Positions 7,532 to 17,519 are shown, numbered from the stretch's first letter. The stretch: 64,000 nt of DNA from Bdellovibrionales bacterium RIFOXYD12_FULL_39_22 (GCA_001770205.1 MEQL01000002.1:1-64000), one strand, 5' to 3'. Program-made: numbers and translations. The notes: generated from the letters alone by a model not told the origin.

Positions 7532-8833
7532 ATGAATTTTACAAATATTCGACAACTGCTGCTTGATCAGGCAGTTGAGGCCCAAGAGTGCCAGAAAAGT
7601 AACATATTGGTTGATCGCGAAGCGAAATCGTATCTATTAGAGATGGTTAACTCGAAACTTATAACTGTCGTGACAGGAATTAGGCGCTCAGGAAAATCAA
7701 CGATGGCGCTGCAACTTTTATCGGGGAAAAAATTTTTATATTTTAATTTCGATGATGAAATCTTGGGCCAGGCAGCACCTGGGGATCTAAATAAAATTTT
7801 AGAAAGTGGATTATCAATTAATCCTGGGGCAGAATACCTTTTCTTTGATGAGATTCAAAATGTAGAGGGCTGGGAACTTTTCATTAATAGATTACAACGC
7901 AGAAAATACAAAATAATTATTACCGGTAGTAATTCGAGATTGTTAAGTATGGAACTTTCCTCGCACTTAACAGGAAGACATCTAACACTTGCTTTATTTC
8001 CATTCTCCTTTTTTGAATTTTTAAAATTCAAAAAGGTTGAATTGCCAACTAAAAATGTAACGACAGAAAATATTGCACTGGCCCGTAATTATTTATCTCA
8101 ATATTTTCAGCAAGGCGGGTTTCCACAAATTACTCAATATAGTTTTCAAGATCGTATTTCCCGGCAGTATCTTAAAGAGTTATTTGATAAAATCGTGACT
8201 AGAGATATCGTTCAAAGACGACAGATTAAAAATATTAAATCAATGCGAGAGCTAGCTTTATTGGCAGTCTCTCTTTTTTCTTCTCAATTTACATATCAAT
8301 CTCTGAGAAAAGCATGTTCTTTTAAAAGTATAAATACTGTCAAAAATTATCTTGAGTATTTACAAGAGTCTTATCTCATATTTATTTTGGAACCATATTC
8401 GACAAAAATAAAAGAACGTATTTCATTGCCCAAAAAACTTTACGTTGTAGATACTGCCTTGGCCGAGGCCATTATTCCAAAAACTACGGAAGATTTTGGG
8501 AGGAAGTTGGAAAATATAATTTGTGTTGAGCTGCGTAGACGTGATTGTGAAATTTACTACATTAAATCGCCAAACTATGAAGTTGATTTTGTAATTCGGG
8601 AAGGTAATAAGATTGTTGAACTAATTCAAGTTGTCTGGTCTTTGGATAATTCTGCCACGAAGCAGAGAGAGGTCAAGGCATTGCTTCGTGCGGCCGATGA
8701 ATTCCAGGTAAAAAAATTAACAATCGTGTGTGGAAGTGATGAAGGTGATGAAGGTGAGGAAGTGATAGATGGAAAAAGGATAAAAATTATCTCTGCCTGG
8801 CGTTGGTTGCTTGATAAAAAAATCGATACCTAA
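7532..8833 (+). CDS. AAA-type ATPase with C-terminal DUF4143 nuclease-like domain
   Basis: A member of the abundant AAA_14/DUF4143 family. The P-loop is GIRRSGKST (about residue 50), Walker B is YLFFDEIQN (about 105-113) and a sensor-like ITGSNSRLLS follows. The arginine-containing TGRH motif and the FPFSFFEFL segment are characteristic. The C-terminal region (about 300-433) carries the DUF4143 pattern: KLYVVDTALAEA, then KLENIICVELRRR and YEVDFVIREGNKIVELIQV, which resembles a PD-(D/E)xK nuclease core (D-x..-E-L-I-Q instead of E-x-K). ATG follows AGAGG with 6 nt. The biological role of the family is unresolved; it is patchily distributed and often horizontally spread. GGCC words are sparser here than in most neighbouring genes, consistent with acquisition. 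A distant relative lies at 59.9 kb. Confidence 0.85.
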   Translation: MNFTNIRQLLLDQAVEAQECQKSNILVDREAKSYLLEMVNSKLITVVTGIRRSGKSTMALQLLSGKKFLYFNFDDEILGQAAPGDLNKILESGLSINPGAEYLFFDEIQNVEGWELFINRLQRRKYKIIITGSNSRLLSMELSSHLTGRHLTLALFPFSFFEFLKFKKVELPTKNVTTENIALARNYLSQYFQQGGFPQITQYSFQDRISRQYLKELFDKIVTRDIVQRRQIKNIKSMRELALLAVSLFSSQFTYQSLRKACSFKSINTVKNYLEYLQESYLIFILEPYSTKIKERISLPKKLYVVDTALAEAIIPKTTEDFGRKLENIICVELRRRDCEIYYIKSPNYEVDFVIREGNKIVELIQVVWSLDNSATKQREVKALLRAADEFQVKKLTIVCGSDEGDEGEEVIDGKRIKIISAWRWLLDKKIDT

Positions 8834-8853
8834 TTAATTTAAACTTGTTAATC

Positions 8854-11800
8854 TCAAGTCAGTTCTGTTTTTGAATTTACTTCGAAATACCACTTCCAAA
8901 TTGCAAAAATGGCCGGGTATACCATAAGCTCCATGGCAAAAGAAGTTACAATTCCTCCGAGCATGGGAGCGGCAATACGTTTCATAACATCTGCTCCGGC
9001 ATTGGCAGTGCTGGCCCACATGATGGGCAGTAGTGCCATGATTAAACAAGACACCGTCATAATTTTTGGGCGTACTCGCTTTACCGCACCGAAAGAGATG
9101 GCCGCTTTTAAATTTTCAAAATTAATCATTCGGCCTTCTTTTTTAGCGGATTCGTAGGCAAGATCCAGATATAAGAGCATAAATATTCCAGTTTCTGCAT
9201 CTACTCCTAGCAGTGCAATGAGTCCGACCCATACTGCGATACTGAAATTATATCCTAGCAAGTAAAGAATCCAAATAGCACCTACTGCGGAGAAAGGAAC
9301 GGCCATAAGGATAATGGCCGTCTTAGGCCAAGATTTGGTATTGGCATAGAGAAGCATACAGATAACAAAAAGGGTGATAGGGATGATAAGTTGGAGTCGC
9401 TCCCATGCACGGGCCATATTTTCAAATTGGCCGCTCCATACTAGTGCTACTCCTGTTGGAAGTTTTATTTTTTGATTGATAACTTTTTTGGCCTCTGCCA
9501 CATAACTACCAATGTCGCGTTTGGCCACGTCAACGTAGACGTAGCTTCCCAGCATGCCATTTTCATTTCGTAGCATGGATGGCCCGGCCATCATTTCAAT
9601 ATCCGCTAGTTCACCAAGGGGAATTTGTGCGCCATTCGGAGACGCCACTAAAACTTTTTTTAGTGCTTCGATATCTGATCTAAAATCTCGCGAGTATCTT
9701 ACGCTGATGCTATAACGTTCGCGCCCCTCTATGGTTTTGGAGATAGGGTCTCCACCCACGGCCGTCATAAGTGTCTCTTGCGCTTGGCCAATTGTTATGC
9801 CAAAACGGGCCATCTTTTCGCGATTGAAGTGAAAATCTAGAAAGTATCCACCGGTGGCCCGCTCAGCAAAGACAGAGCGAGTGCCAGGAACTTGCGGAAG
9901 TAATTTTTCTATTTGTAGGCCAATTTTTTCAATTTGAGCAAGATTTCCTCCTAACACTTTGATTCCAACTGGGGTGCGAATTCCTGTGGTGAGCATATCG
10001 ATGCGATTGCGAATAGGCATTGTCCAGGCGTTGGTCGTGCCTGGAAATTTTGTTTTGGCATCCATCTCGGCAACTAGTTCTTCCCAACTCATAAAAGGTG
10101 GCCATATGAGGGTTAAAGGGTATTGTAAAAACTTAGGCCAGGAGGAGTACCAGCGCTTTTTTTCTCGCCACTCGTTCTGTGGCCTTAGAACAACGGTTGT
10201 TTCCATCATTGAAAAAGGGGCCGGATCGGTGGAGGTTTCTGCCCGGCCGGCCTTACCTAAAACGCGTTCCACTTCAGGAAATGATTTTAAAACACTGTCT
10301 TGTCTTTTTAGTAAATCATGAGCGGAGGCAATAGAGATACCAGGCATGGTGGTAGGCATGTAGAGTATGGTGCCTTCATTTAAAGGTGGCATAAATTCTT
10401 GGCCAATTTTAAAAAAAATAGGAACGGTTAGGATCATCGCTAGTAATGCTAAGAGCATCACTTTGAAGTGATGAACAACGCACCAATCAACAATGGGCCC
10501 ATAGAATTTAAAAAAGAATTTACTAATAGGATGTTCCTCTTCAGAATACATCTTTCCAACTAGTATCGTATTTCTTATGTTGGCCAACCAAGTCGGTCTA
10601 AAATGTTTTATAGAAAAATGTGCTAAGCTAACTCGCAGCGCTGGATCAAGAGTAATACTTAAAAAGGCGGCAACAAACATGGAAAGATTTTTTGTGTAGG
10701 CCAGTGGTTTAAACAGGCGGCCTTCTTGTGCTTCTAGGGCAAAGATCGGAACAAAAGATACTGCAATGACCAACAAAGAGTAGAAACTTGCCGGCCCCAC
10801 TTCCTTAATGGCATCAATTATAACTTTCTTTACATCACCAGGACTTCCTTTTTTTTCCCATTCCTCAAGGTGTTTGTGAGCATTTTCTACTACTACAATG
10901 GCCGCATCCACCATTGCGCCAACCGCAATAGCAATTCCTCCCAAACTCATGATATTGGAAGATATTCCTAAAAGTTTCATGGGAATAAAACTAATTAAAA
11001 CTGCCAGGGGGAGAGTAATAATGGGAATCATTGCGCTAGGAATGTGTAAAAGGAAAATTAAAATAACAAAACTAACAATGATCATTTCTAAAGTTAATTC
11101 ATGAGTTAGCGTAGTAATGGCGCGTTTGACTAAATCAGAGCGATCGTAGGTGGTGACAATTTCTACTCCAGGAGGAAGCGAGCGTTTTAAATCGGTCAGC
11201 TTCGCTTTTACAGCATCAATGGTGCGAGTGGCATTTTCCCCAAAGCGCATAACAATGATCCCGCTTACTACGTCTCCTTCACCATCTAGATCCGCAACTC
11301 CTCGTCTCATCTCTGGGCCAGTAGTTACCGTGGCAATCTGTCGCACATAAACGGGAGTGCCACTTTGATTTCCCACTATAATTTTTTCGATATCCGCTAG
11401 ATTTTTAACTTGGCCGCGGCCACGTATCATATACTCCGCACCAGCTATTTCGAGCAATCGGGCACCTACGTCGTTGTTTCCCTCCTTAACGGCACTGACG
11501 ACTTGTGATAAGGAGATGTTATATGCCAAAAGAGCATTGGGATTAATTTGAATTTGATATTGTTTCTGAAATCCGCCTAGTGCGGCCACTTCCGCTACTC
11601 CTGGCACTGTTTGCAGATGAAATTTTAAATACCAATCTTGCAAAGCTCGAAGCTCTGGCAAGGAGTGTTGGCCACTTTTATCTACTAGCGCATACTGATA
11701 TACCCAGCCAACACCAGTAGCATCGGGACCTAGTTGGGTGCGAACCTCAGAGGGTAAATCAGAAGTAATTTGCGATAAATATTCTAGCACACGTGATCTG

Positions 11801-12114
11801 GCCCAATAGATATCTGTGCCATCTTCAAAAATTACATAAATATAGGAGAGGCCAAAATCAGAAAAACCGCGAATGTCTTTTACTTTGGGAGCACCCAGCA
11901 AGGCACTTATTATAGGGTAGGTGACTTGGTCTTCAATAATATCAGGGCCGCGATCCCACTTGGAATAGATGATTACCTGAGTGTCGGAAAGGTCAGGGAT
12001 AGCATCCACGGGGATTTGCTGAAGAGCATACCATCCACCCATGGCCGCCACCGCGACCAACATAATGACCATAAAGCGATTGCGTGCACTGAGTTCAATA
12101 ATTTTTTCGATCAT
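8854..12114 (-). CDS. cusA: heavy-metal RND efflux pump, CusA-type inner membrane transporter
   Basis: A proton-driven inner-membrane transporter that would export metal ions (Cu+/Ag+ type most likely) through the CusB-CusC conduit. It has the RND plan: TM1 at the N-terminus (NRFMVIMLVAVAAMGGWYAL), a first periplasmic loop with WARSRVLEYLSQI, TM2-6, a second loop and TM7-12. The TM4 motif GGIAIAVGAMVDAAIVVVEN, with its Asp, is the one I recall from Cu/Ag-type CusA rather than the DFG motif of CzcA. In the second loop, of the three Met that bind copper in E. coli CusA (from memory), only one is clearly kept (PFSMMETT); the others align with Leu. 1086 aa is slightly longer than E. coli CusA. 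It overlaps cusB by 4 nt (ATGA), so the operon reads cusC-cusB-cusA. Confidence 0.92.
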   Translation of the reverse strand: MIEKIIELSARNRFMVIMLVAVAAMGGWYALQQIPVDAIPDLSDTQVIIYSKWDRGPDIIEDQVTYPIISALLGAPKVKDIRGFSDFGLSYIYVIFEDGTDIYWARSRVLEYLSQITSDLPSEVRTQLGPDATGVGWVYQYALVDKSGQHSLPELRALQDWYLKFHLQTVPGVAEVAALGGFQKQYQIQINPNALLAYNISLSQVVSAVKEGNNDVGARLLEIAGAEYMIRGRGQVKNLADIEKIIVGNQSGTPVYVRQIATVTTGPEMRRGVADLDGEGDVVSGIIVMRFGENATRTIDAVKAKLTDLKRSLPPGVEIVTTYDRSDLVKRAITTLTHELTLEMIIVSFVILIFLLHIPSAMIPIITLPLAVLISFIPMKLLGISSNIMSLGGIAIAVGAMVDAAIVVVENAHKHLEEWEKKGSPGDVKKVIIDAIKEVGPASFYSLLVIAVSFVPIFALEAQEGRLFKPLAYTKNLSMFVAAFLSITLDPALRVSLAHFSIKHFRPTWLANIRNTILVGKMYSEEEHPISKFFFKFYGPIVDWCVVHHFKVMLLALLAMILTVPIFFKIGQEFMPPLNEGTILYMPTTMPGISIASAHDLLKRQDSVLKSFPEVERVLGKAGRAETSTDPAPFSMMETTVVLRPQNEWREKKRWYSSWPKFLQYPLTLIWPPFMSWEELVAEMDAKTKFPGTTNAWTMPIRNRIDMLTTGIRTPVGIKVLGGNLAQIEKIGLQIEKLLPQVPGTRSVFAERATGGYFLDFHFNREKMARFGITIGQAQETLMTAVGGDPISKTIEGRERYSISVRYSRDFRSDIEALKKVLVASPNGAQIPLGELADIEMMAGPSMLRNENGMLGSYVYVDVAKRDIGSYVAEAKKVINQKIKLPTGVALVWSGQFENMARAWERLQLIIPITLFVICMLLYANTKSWPKTAIILMAVPFSAVGAIWILYLLGYNFSIAVWVGLIALLGVDAETGIFMLLYLDLAYESAKKEGRMINFENLKAAISFGAVKRVRPKIMTVSCLIMALLPIMWASTANAGADVMKRIAAPMLGGIVTSFAMELMVYPAIFAIWKWYFEVNSKTELT

Positions 12115-13175
12115 TCCTGTTGTACTCCTTTTAGCCTCGATTCTGAATCGATGAGAAAATTAGCACTTGCCACAATCAATTCACCTTCACTAACGCCGCT
12201 GGCAATTGCTACTTCTGCTCCTGCGCGAAATTTTATCTCTAAAAGTCGCGGAGTATAATTACCTTTGCCGTCAGCAATGAAGGCCCATGCTTGATTTCCT
12301 GTATCCATAATGGCATCAAAGGGAATTGTAATTTGCTCACCAAGAGGTGCAGAGATGGCCACTTCCACAAAAGACTCTGGCCGCAAAATACCGCGGGCCT
12401 TAGAGATAAGAATGCGTGCTTTGGCAGTTCTCGTGGCCGGGTTAATTACTCGATCAACAGAAATAACTTTTCCGTAAAGCATTGTTCCTCTTAAAAAAGG
12501 CGCATTAATTTCGGCGGAGAGGCCCTCATGAACATGAGGAAGATCCATTTCATAAATGTCAGCGTATACCCACGCCTCTTGGCCTTTATTGGACAAAAGC
12601 AAGGAGGAGTCACTAATGGCATCTATTTTTTCTAGTTCGGCAATTTGCTTGTCTGCGAGGCCTAAAATTTTCAAGCGCATTTTGGCGGCCTCCAACATTC
12701 GCTGGGCAGATTGTTGCACCTCCAGAAGCGTCGAATTTTTTACACCTTCAACTTGTTTGAACGCTTCTATATATTCTCCTTGCGCAGAGTAAAGATCAGG
12801 ATCAAATGCTAATCTTCCGGCGGCAGTGATTTTTAAAAAAAGCGATTTTTTTAAAACAGTGTCTAATTTTACTCCGATCATTTGACTGCGTGCCGCGGAA
12901 AGAAAAAAAGGAGCATGTCCCTCTGGAAGAGAACTATTATGCAAATGATTCTCCTCATCTTCCTTAGAGGCCTTTTCCATTTTAACTAGATTCATTCCGC
13001 AAATGGGACATTGGCCAGGAGCGTCTTTTTTTATTTGTGGATGCATCGGACAGGTATAGACAACTTCTTGTGGTGTATTTTTAATTTCTCCCGCATCTTT
13101 TGTGTGTTTATTTTGACAAGAGATTGTTGCTAGTAGGCCACTAAAAAGGCAGCAGATAACAATTAGTTTTTTCAT
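12111..13175 (-). CDS. cusB: CusB-type periplasmic membrane fusion protein with N-terminal heavy-metal-binding domain
   Basis: The adaptor that links CusA to the outer-membrane channel. The start is ATG at 13175 (MKKLIVICC), which has GGAG 8 nt upstream; a GTG two codons earlier is too close to that site. The N-terminus is hydrophobic and ends in TISC, a possible though weak lipobox. Residues about 38-68 form a heavy-metal-binding domain with CPMHP and CPICGMNLVKM, found in CusB/CusF-like proteins and used to capture copper or silver. Then come the barrel-sandwich and helical hairpin (about 110-200), the beta-barrel domain (LSAEINAPFLRG, INPATRTAKARI) and the membrane-proximal domain (VSEGELIVASANFLIDSESRL). 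It is coupled to cusC upstream and overlaps cusA downstream. Confidence 0.9.
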   Translation of the reverse strand: MKKLIVICCLFSGLLATISCQNKHTKDAGEIKNTPQEVVYTCPMHPQIKKDAPGQCPICGMNLVKMEKASKEDEENHLHNSSLPEGHAPFFLSAARSQMIGVKLDTVLKKSLFLKITAAGRLAFDPDLYSAQGEYIEAFKQVEGVKNSTLLEVQQSAQRMLEAAKMRLKILGLADKQIAELEKIDAISDSSLLLSNKGQEAWVYADIYEMDLPHVHEGLSAEINAPFLRGTMLYGKVISVDRVINPATRTAKARILISKARGILRPESFVEVAISAPLGEQITIPFDAIMDTGNQAWAFIADGKGNYTPRLLEIKFRAGAEVAIASGVSEGELIVASANFLIDSESRLKGVQQE

Positions 13176-13177
13176 GA

Positions 13178-14470
13178 TCACTTCTCCACAGTAGGCAGCG
13201 TACTCAGAGAGACACTGGCCAATTGTTCAAGTTCGCTGATGTTTTCAACATATTGAGCTAAAGAACGAAAATAGACAATCTTCGTTTCATATAACATCTC
13301 TTCACTATCTAGTAGTTCTAGAAAAGAACTCTTGCCGGCGCGATATGCGGATCGTGTAGAGTTTTGGGTATTGGACACTAGCGGTAGCATGGAAGTTTGG
13401 TAGATTTGCAATAGTTGAGAATTGGCCTTAATTTTGGACCACAACAGTTGTGCTTCTGCCTGTGTTTCTCTTATAACCATTTCATGCTGTTTTTTAGATT
13501 CTTCTGTGAGGTAAAAGGCGGCATTAGCTTCGCTATTTTGTTTCATAAAAAACCAAAAAGGAATGCTCAGCGCAATAGAAAAGCGATAATCGTCTTGCAA
13601 AGAATTGTTGTAGGGGCGAGTAAGTGATAACATAAAATCAGGAGCGTAATTCCAGTCCGCTAGTTTGTTTTGTGTTTGCATTTCATTTAGTACTGCCTGA
13701 GAGGAGGTAATTTTTTTAGAGCTGCTTTGCAAATCATTTATTATTTTTTCTGCGTTAGGATTAATTTGTGGGATAGGTAAATCTGTTGAAGATATATTAA
13801 TTTTTAAGTTAACATCTTCGGCCAACAGCGCATTAAGCATCGCGGACATTCCTTCCTTCTCTTGTTGCACCATTATGATGTCACTTTCTACTTTTATCTG
13901 CTTAAAATGAATTTGCATCTGCCCTTGTTGTGAGGCCTGGGCGTCGGTGGAATAGTGTAGCTCAGCAATTTTTGACATTTTTTTTAAAGTTTCTTTTTGT
14001 GTTTCAAGCAGTAAAATAATTTGACTGGCGACATAGATGCCATAGTAGTTAGAGATAACTTTTTTTCTTATTTCATATTTTTTTTCTTCAACATTTTGCT
14101 GAGCACCGTGTGCCCGAAGATGTTGGGCCTTGCCGGCAAAAAAATATTTTACAGGAAATTTAATTTCCTGAGAGAATGACCAAAAGTTGGTAGTGGAGTT
14201 CATCTCTTTTTCTTGCATCCACTCCAATCGTGGATTTTCAAGAGAGTATTGAGAAGGGATGGCCGCTTTCTCTGCGCTAGCACGGGCCTTGGCCGAGGCA
14301 ACGTCGGGATTGGAGGCGAAGGCCTTGGCCAGTGCATTTTCTAAAGTCAAAACCTCAAAGGATAAGGCCGGTGGAGAATAAAAGATGAAGTAATGGGTAA
14401 GAAGAATTTTTAAAGTAAGTAAAGTAAGTAGTGATCGTGATGCTTTTAAGATTTTCAAGCTAATCCTCAT
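13178..14470 (-). CDS. cusC: TolC-family outer-membrane efflux protein, CusC/CzcC-like
   Basis: The trimeric outer-membrane channel of the metal efflux complex. The N-terminus is a signal-like hydrophobic segment. The mature part shows the two internally repeated helical regions of outer-membrane efflux proteins: NALAKAFASNPDVASAKA opens the first, and the second repeat contains SIPFWFF followed by long coiled-coil helices and SAYRAGKSSFLELLDSEE, the usual closing signature. No lipobox is evident, unlike E. coli CusC. The start is uncertain: ATG at 14470 sits immediately after AGGGA, whereas an in-frame TTG at 14458 lies 6 nt after GAGG. It is the first gene of the cusCBA operon. Confidence 0.85.
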   Translation of the reverse strand: MRISLKILKASRSLLTLLTLKILLTHYFIFYSPPALSFEVLTLENALAKAFASNPDVASAKARASAEKAAIPSQYSLENPRLEWMQEKEMNSTTNFWSFSQEIKFPVKYFFAGKAQHLRAHGAQQNVEEKKYEIRKKVISNYYGIYVASQIILLLETQKETLKKMSKIAELHYSTDAQASQQGQMQIHFKQIKVESDIIMVQQEKEGMSAMLNALLAEDVNLKINISSTDLPIPQINPNAEKIINDLQSSSKKITSSQAVLNEMQTQNKLADWNYAPDFMLSLTRPYNNSLQDDYRFSIALSIPFWFFMKQNSEANAAFYLTEESKKQHEMVIRETQAEAQLLWSKIKANSQLLQIYQTSMLPLVSNTQNSTRSAYRAGKSSFLELLDSEEMLYETKIVYFRSLAQYVENISELEQLASVSLSTLPTVEK

Positions 14471-14696
14471 TCCCTAGAAAATATGCCATTTAGTTCTCGC
14501 TAAGTATTTCTTCATATTACCATAGCGGGTGGGATTTGGCTGTTAAAAAAAAGTACTGTAGAGAAACGCTACTGTATGTAATTTAACGGAGAAAATAGAT
14601 CATCCTTGTGTTAATTCCGTAGATCACTTTTGTAATCAAGAATTTCGGCCTCTGACCGAAAAGATTTTGTGGAATTGTCCAGATAATGAGGTAGCA
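14471..14696. promoter_or_regulatory. divergent intergenic region between cusCBA and the exported-protein operon
   Basis: This region must hold promoters for two divergent operons. It contains an exact heptamer direct repeat, TACTGTA at 14554-14560 and 14570-14576, with a 16-nt period, and an inverted repeat TTTCGG (14643-14648)/CCGAAA (14656-14661) 36 nt before the start of the rightward operon. Either could bind a regulator; a copper-responsive operator (CueR or CusR box) was looked for but not convincingly seen. No regulator gene lies next to the efflux operon. Confidence 0.3.
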
Positions 14697-15200
14697 ATGT
14701 CAAAATTAATAATACTCATAAATATATTCATTTTTTCGCTTATGGCAGATGAGATTACGTTATCAGCGAATGTCCAACTTTCCATCCCCAAAGAGATAAA
14801 GGCCAAGTATATCTACCTGCCATCCCACGGGGCCTACCGTTTTGATGGGCAATTTTCTGACACAAACTATCACGCTTGGGTGCAACGAAAAATTCCAGAT
14901 ACCATTGCTAATCCAGTTTCGGTAAAAAGAATCTGGAAAGAGAACTTGGCGGCACTTTCTGATCAAGGAGAGAAGATAATAGATCTTGGCTGTAAAGAGG
15001 AACAAACGTATCTTTTTAATTGCAGCACAACAACTATTGCAAATGGAGAATATAATGCCTCAATTCTTTTTTGGAATGGGAAATCTGATCTGGTTGTAGT
15101 TCGAATTTCAACTTTTATTTCCATGGAGCTCGCAACAACCATTCTTAAAAAGTTTAAATTCAATTTCAATAATAGATCTCCGGCCGGAGACATACAATGA
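14697..15200 (+). CDS. small exported protein of unknown function, first gene of a four-gene secreted operon
   Basis: Not recognised. The start chosen is ATG at 14697, with GAGG 5 nt upstream; the longer reading from TTG at 14667 has no ribosome site. The 167-aa product begins with a signal peptide (MSKLIILINIFIFSLMA), so the mature protein would start near DEITLSANVQ. The mature part is mostly beta-strand, has two Cys (LGCKEEQ and LFNCSTT) that could form a disulphide, and contains YLPSHGAYRFDGQF. It overlaps the next gene by 4 nt (ATGA), indicating translational coupling. It may be a periplasmic or secreted partner of the large downstream protein; that is inference. Confidence 0.6.
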   Translation: MSKLIILINIFIFSLMADEITLSANVQLSIPKEIKAKYIYLPSHGAYRFDGQFSDTNYHAWVQRKIPDTIANPVSVKRIWKENLAALSDQGEKIIDLGCKEEQTYLFNCSTTTIANGEYNASILFWNGKSDLVVVRISTFISMELATTILKKFKFNFNNRSPAGDIQ

Positions 15201-17479
15201 AACGTTACTTACTCTTAGTAATCCTTTCAACATTTATTATTGTTGCTACTAATGCTTCGAGTTACTCTCCAGCGGAAGATTTAAATGCCGCCTTCGGTGC
15301 TGGATGTTCCACCAATGGTGCCTTCTCATCTACTATAGATGCAAACGCAGCGGCGATCAAAGGAATGCTAGATTCAATGAGAAACGATGATGCATGCAAA
15401 GGCCTGACACCACTATTTGATAGCGTTACATCAGATATTAAAAGTAGCCTAGATAATCGAGATAGCGACCAATCAAATGAAGAGAGTCTATCTGCTTACA
15501 TTAATGATCTTAATGCGGCAGTAGCGGTCGAAGAATTAAAAGGATCATTAGCTGATGCTGATTACATAACTGCTCTCAAGGCCGAACTTCAGACAAAAAA
15601 AATAGAATTGTTACAAGTAAAAAGGGTGCAAGAGTACTCTGCTAAAACGGGCTCACACCAGCAAATCAAACACTTATATACCGCCACCAGCGTACTTATG
15701 GATGGACTGATTAGTAACAAAGTTTGTGCAGATAAATATCCAAATATTTTGGCCCAAATTGGAGCGCAAATTTTAAAAATATCCTCCGACTACACCACTG
15801 GATTAACCGGGTCTCCTCTAATGGCGGCAGGAACTATCGTCGACAAACTTGTAACCTTTGTTCGCGATTTTAAACTTGCTAGTTCGATGAATGATATCGA
15901 ACAAGAAAATCTAGGACGGGCCATCGGCTGTGCTTTTGAAAGTATTTCTAAAACATACTGTCAGGCGCGTGATGTAGATTTAGTAGCAAAAAAACAGGCG
16001 GCAATCAAAGATTCTGTACCATCCTGTGGGTGGGAAGGCGTCGATTTAATCGGCAGAGATATGTCTATTTTTCTAGATTGGGTTTCTCGCCTATATGCTG
16101 GATCTGAGCCCAGCAGCACCTCCCAGGCCTATGAGCAAATCACGGGATCTGCCAGACGATATCAGCTCGATACACTAGATAAACGGTTACAAGGAGCTTT
16201 TGCGGACACCGAAAAAAAATTAAATCAGACGACGGATTCAATAAAAAAACAACAGATCCTAATAGCTCTTTTAACTACCGACGTGGTTCCAGAGATTAAG
16301 TCAAACTCAAACAGTCGAATTGAATCAGATAGCTCAGTATCAGAGTCTGATGGCCCGATTGAAGATGCTTTTGCTGAAGATCAACGTTGTGGCGCCTTAG
16401 CATATTTTTATACATCTGGTAATAAACGGAAGTGCGCTATTCAAAATAGTGAGGAATGCATGGCCTGTGTACAAAGGGAGAATCCTGGTATTTCGCTTGA
16501 TTTAAATAATATTTCCGCCACCTGGAAAATCCTCAGAGCGGAAGCTGCAGAAAATGTTAGCAATATCGAGTCACGAGTAAAAGAACAAAACCCAGCACTT
16601 GTCATGGCACTAGCAGATGATCTCTCCAATAATCAACGACGTCCTCGCAACTTTTTAGAGAATGCAAGGTCATACTTGCAAAATATTTTATCCGATCAAA
16701 ATGGAATTGCGCAAGGGGCCGCAAAAAAAACCATAGAGTTGGCATTAAGTCGCGTTAAATGCGCCCTGGAGCTTTATAATGAATATTCTTCCGAAAATTC
16801 CGAAAAGAGTTTTCCTTCCGCTGTGCCATCTGCGTGCCAGAAAGTTAATAACGCCCTTCCAAATAAAGATGCGCAATACTATGTTACAAATCTATCGGAA
16901 TTATTAGCACCATCCGGTGACACTAACTCACTTACAAAAGAAATCAAGGTAATTGTAAAAAAAGACATCGATAAAAAAATCGAAAGTGGACAGATTGATG
17001 AGTCTCTTGCCGCGATTATGAAGTTATCCACTACTGATAGTTTAAGTGAATTTTTAAAAGATTATAATCAAAATTTTGATATGCTAGAAAGTCACATTAG
17101 TAGCGTTAAAAGTGCAAGCCGACGCCAACTAAAAGTCATCTGGGATGTGTTCGGAGATAGTTTTATTGAAAGACTGAAGGGCCTGCGAGCGGATGCTGCA
17201 AATAGCTCTGATGAGCAAAAAGTTTTAAATAAGGAGTGTGCACGACTGCTTGTCCTGCCGTTTGGATCAACTTTTCGTGGCGAAGAATTTGAAATGCCAA
17301 GCGAGGTTACCAAATACTGTAAAGGTTGTGTGTATGAAAGTAGTTATGCAAACTCTGGCCTTTCCATTAATTTTGATACTCTTTCAAAACATTCTTTCGA
17401 AGAGAGAGCATGTGTGCTGTACGATTTTTTTAGAAAATCTGAACTGTATGTCAGAAAAAAACCATACGAATTGAGATAA
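15197..17479 (+). CDS. large exported cysteine-containing helical protein of unknown function
   Basis: Not recognised. A 760-aa protein with a signal peptide (MKRYLLLVILSTFIIVATNASS). The mature chain is largely helical with many charged residues and about 16 Cys, several in pairs suggesting disulphides (for example ECMACV near 420 and YCKGCV near 710). Region 385-410 is a Ser/Asp/Glu-rich linker (SNSRIESDSSVSESDGP) between an N-terminal half and a C-terminal half. No enzyme motif was found. It is coupled to the preceding gene by a 4-nt overlap and lies 40 nt before the lipoprotein gene. GGCC density is only about 4-5 per kb, against about 15 in the densest neighbouring stretches. Could be a structural, adhesive or toxin-like secreted protein. 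Confidence 0.55.
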   Translation: MKRYLLLVILSTFIIVATNASSYSPAEDLNAAFGAGCSTNGAFSSTIDANAAAIKGMLDSMRNDDACKGLTPLFDSVTSDIKSSLDNRDSDQSNEESLSAYINDLNAAVAVEELKGSLADADYITALKAELQTKKIELLQVKRVQEYSAKTGSHQQIKHLYTATSVLMDGLISNKVCADKYPNILAQIGAQILKISSDYTTGLTGSPLMAAGTIVDKLVTFVRDFKLASSMNDIEQENLGRAIGCAFESISKTYCQARDVDLVAKKQAAIKDSVPSCGWEGVDLIGRDMSIFLDWVSRLYAGSEPSSTSQAYEQITGSARRYQLDTLDKRLQGAFADTEKKLNQTTDSIKKQQILIALLTTDVVPEIKSNSNSRIESDSSVSESDGPIEDAFAEDQRCGALAYFYTSGNKRKCAIQNSEECMACVQRENPGISLDLNNISATWKILRAEAAENVSNIESRVKEQNPALVMALADDLSNNQRRPRNFLENARSYLQNILSDQNGIAQGAAKKTIELALSRVKCALELYNEYSSENSEKSFPSAVPSACQKVNNALPNKDAQYYVTNLSELLAPSGDTNSLTKEIKVIVKKDIDKKIESGQIDESLAAIMKLSTTDSLSEFLKDYNQNFDMLESHISSVKSASRRQLKVIWDVFGDSFIERLKGLRADAANSSDEQKVLNKECARLLVLPFGSTFRGEEFEMPSEVTKYCKGCVYESSYANSGLSINFDTLSKHSFEERACVLYDFFRKSELYVRKKPYELR

Positions 17480-17519
17480 GTAAAATCAAGTTTTTATAAA
17501 AAACTCCGATAGAGAGATT

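Noticed and set aside
7422..8833. Transposon carrying the DUF4143 gene
   Set aside because: The palindromes lie only upstream and have no partner after the gene, so they are regulatory rather than terminal repeats.
9959..10321. Long frames on the plus strand inside cusA
   Set aside because: The cusA protein on the other strand has full-length family motifs across this region; these are shadows.
14554..14576. TACTGTA direct repeats as a metal-regulator operator
   Set aside because: Only two heptamers, not palindromic, and no CueR/CusR box match; kept only as a low-confidence note in the intergenic feature.
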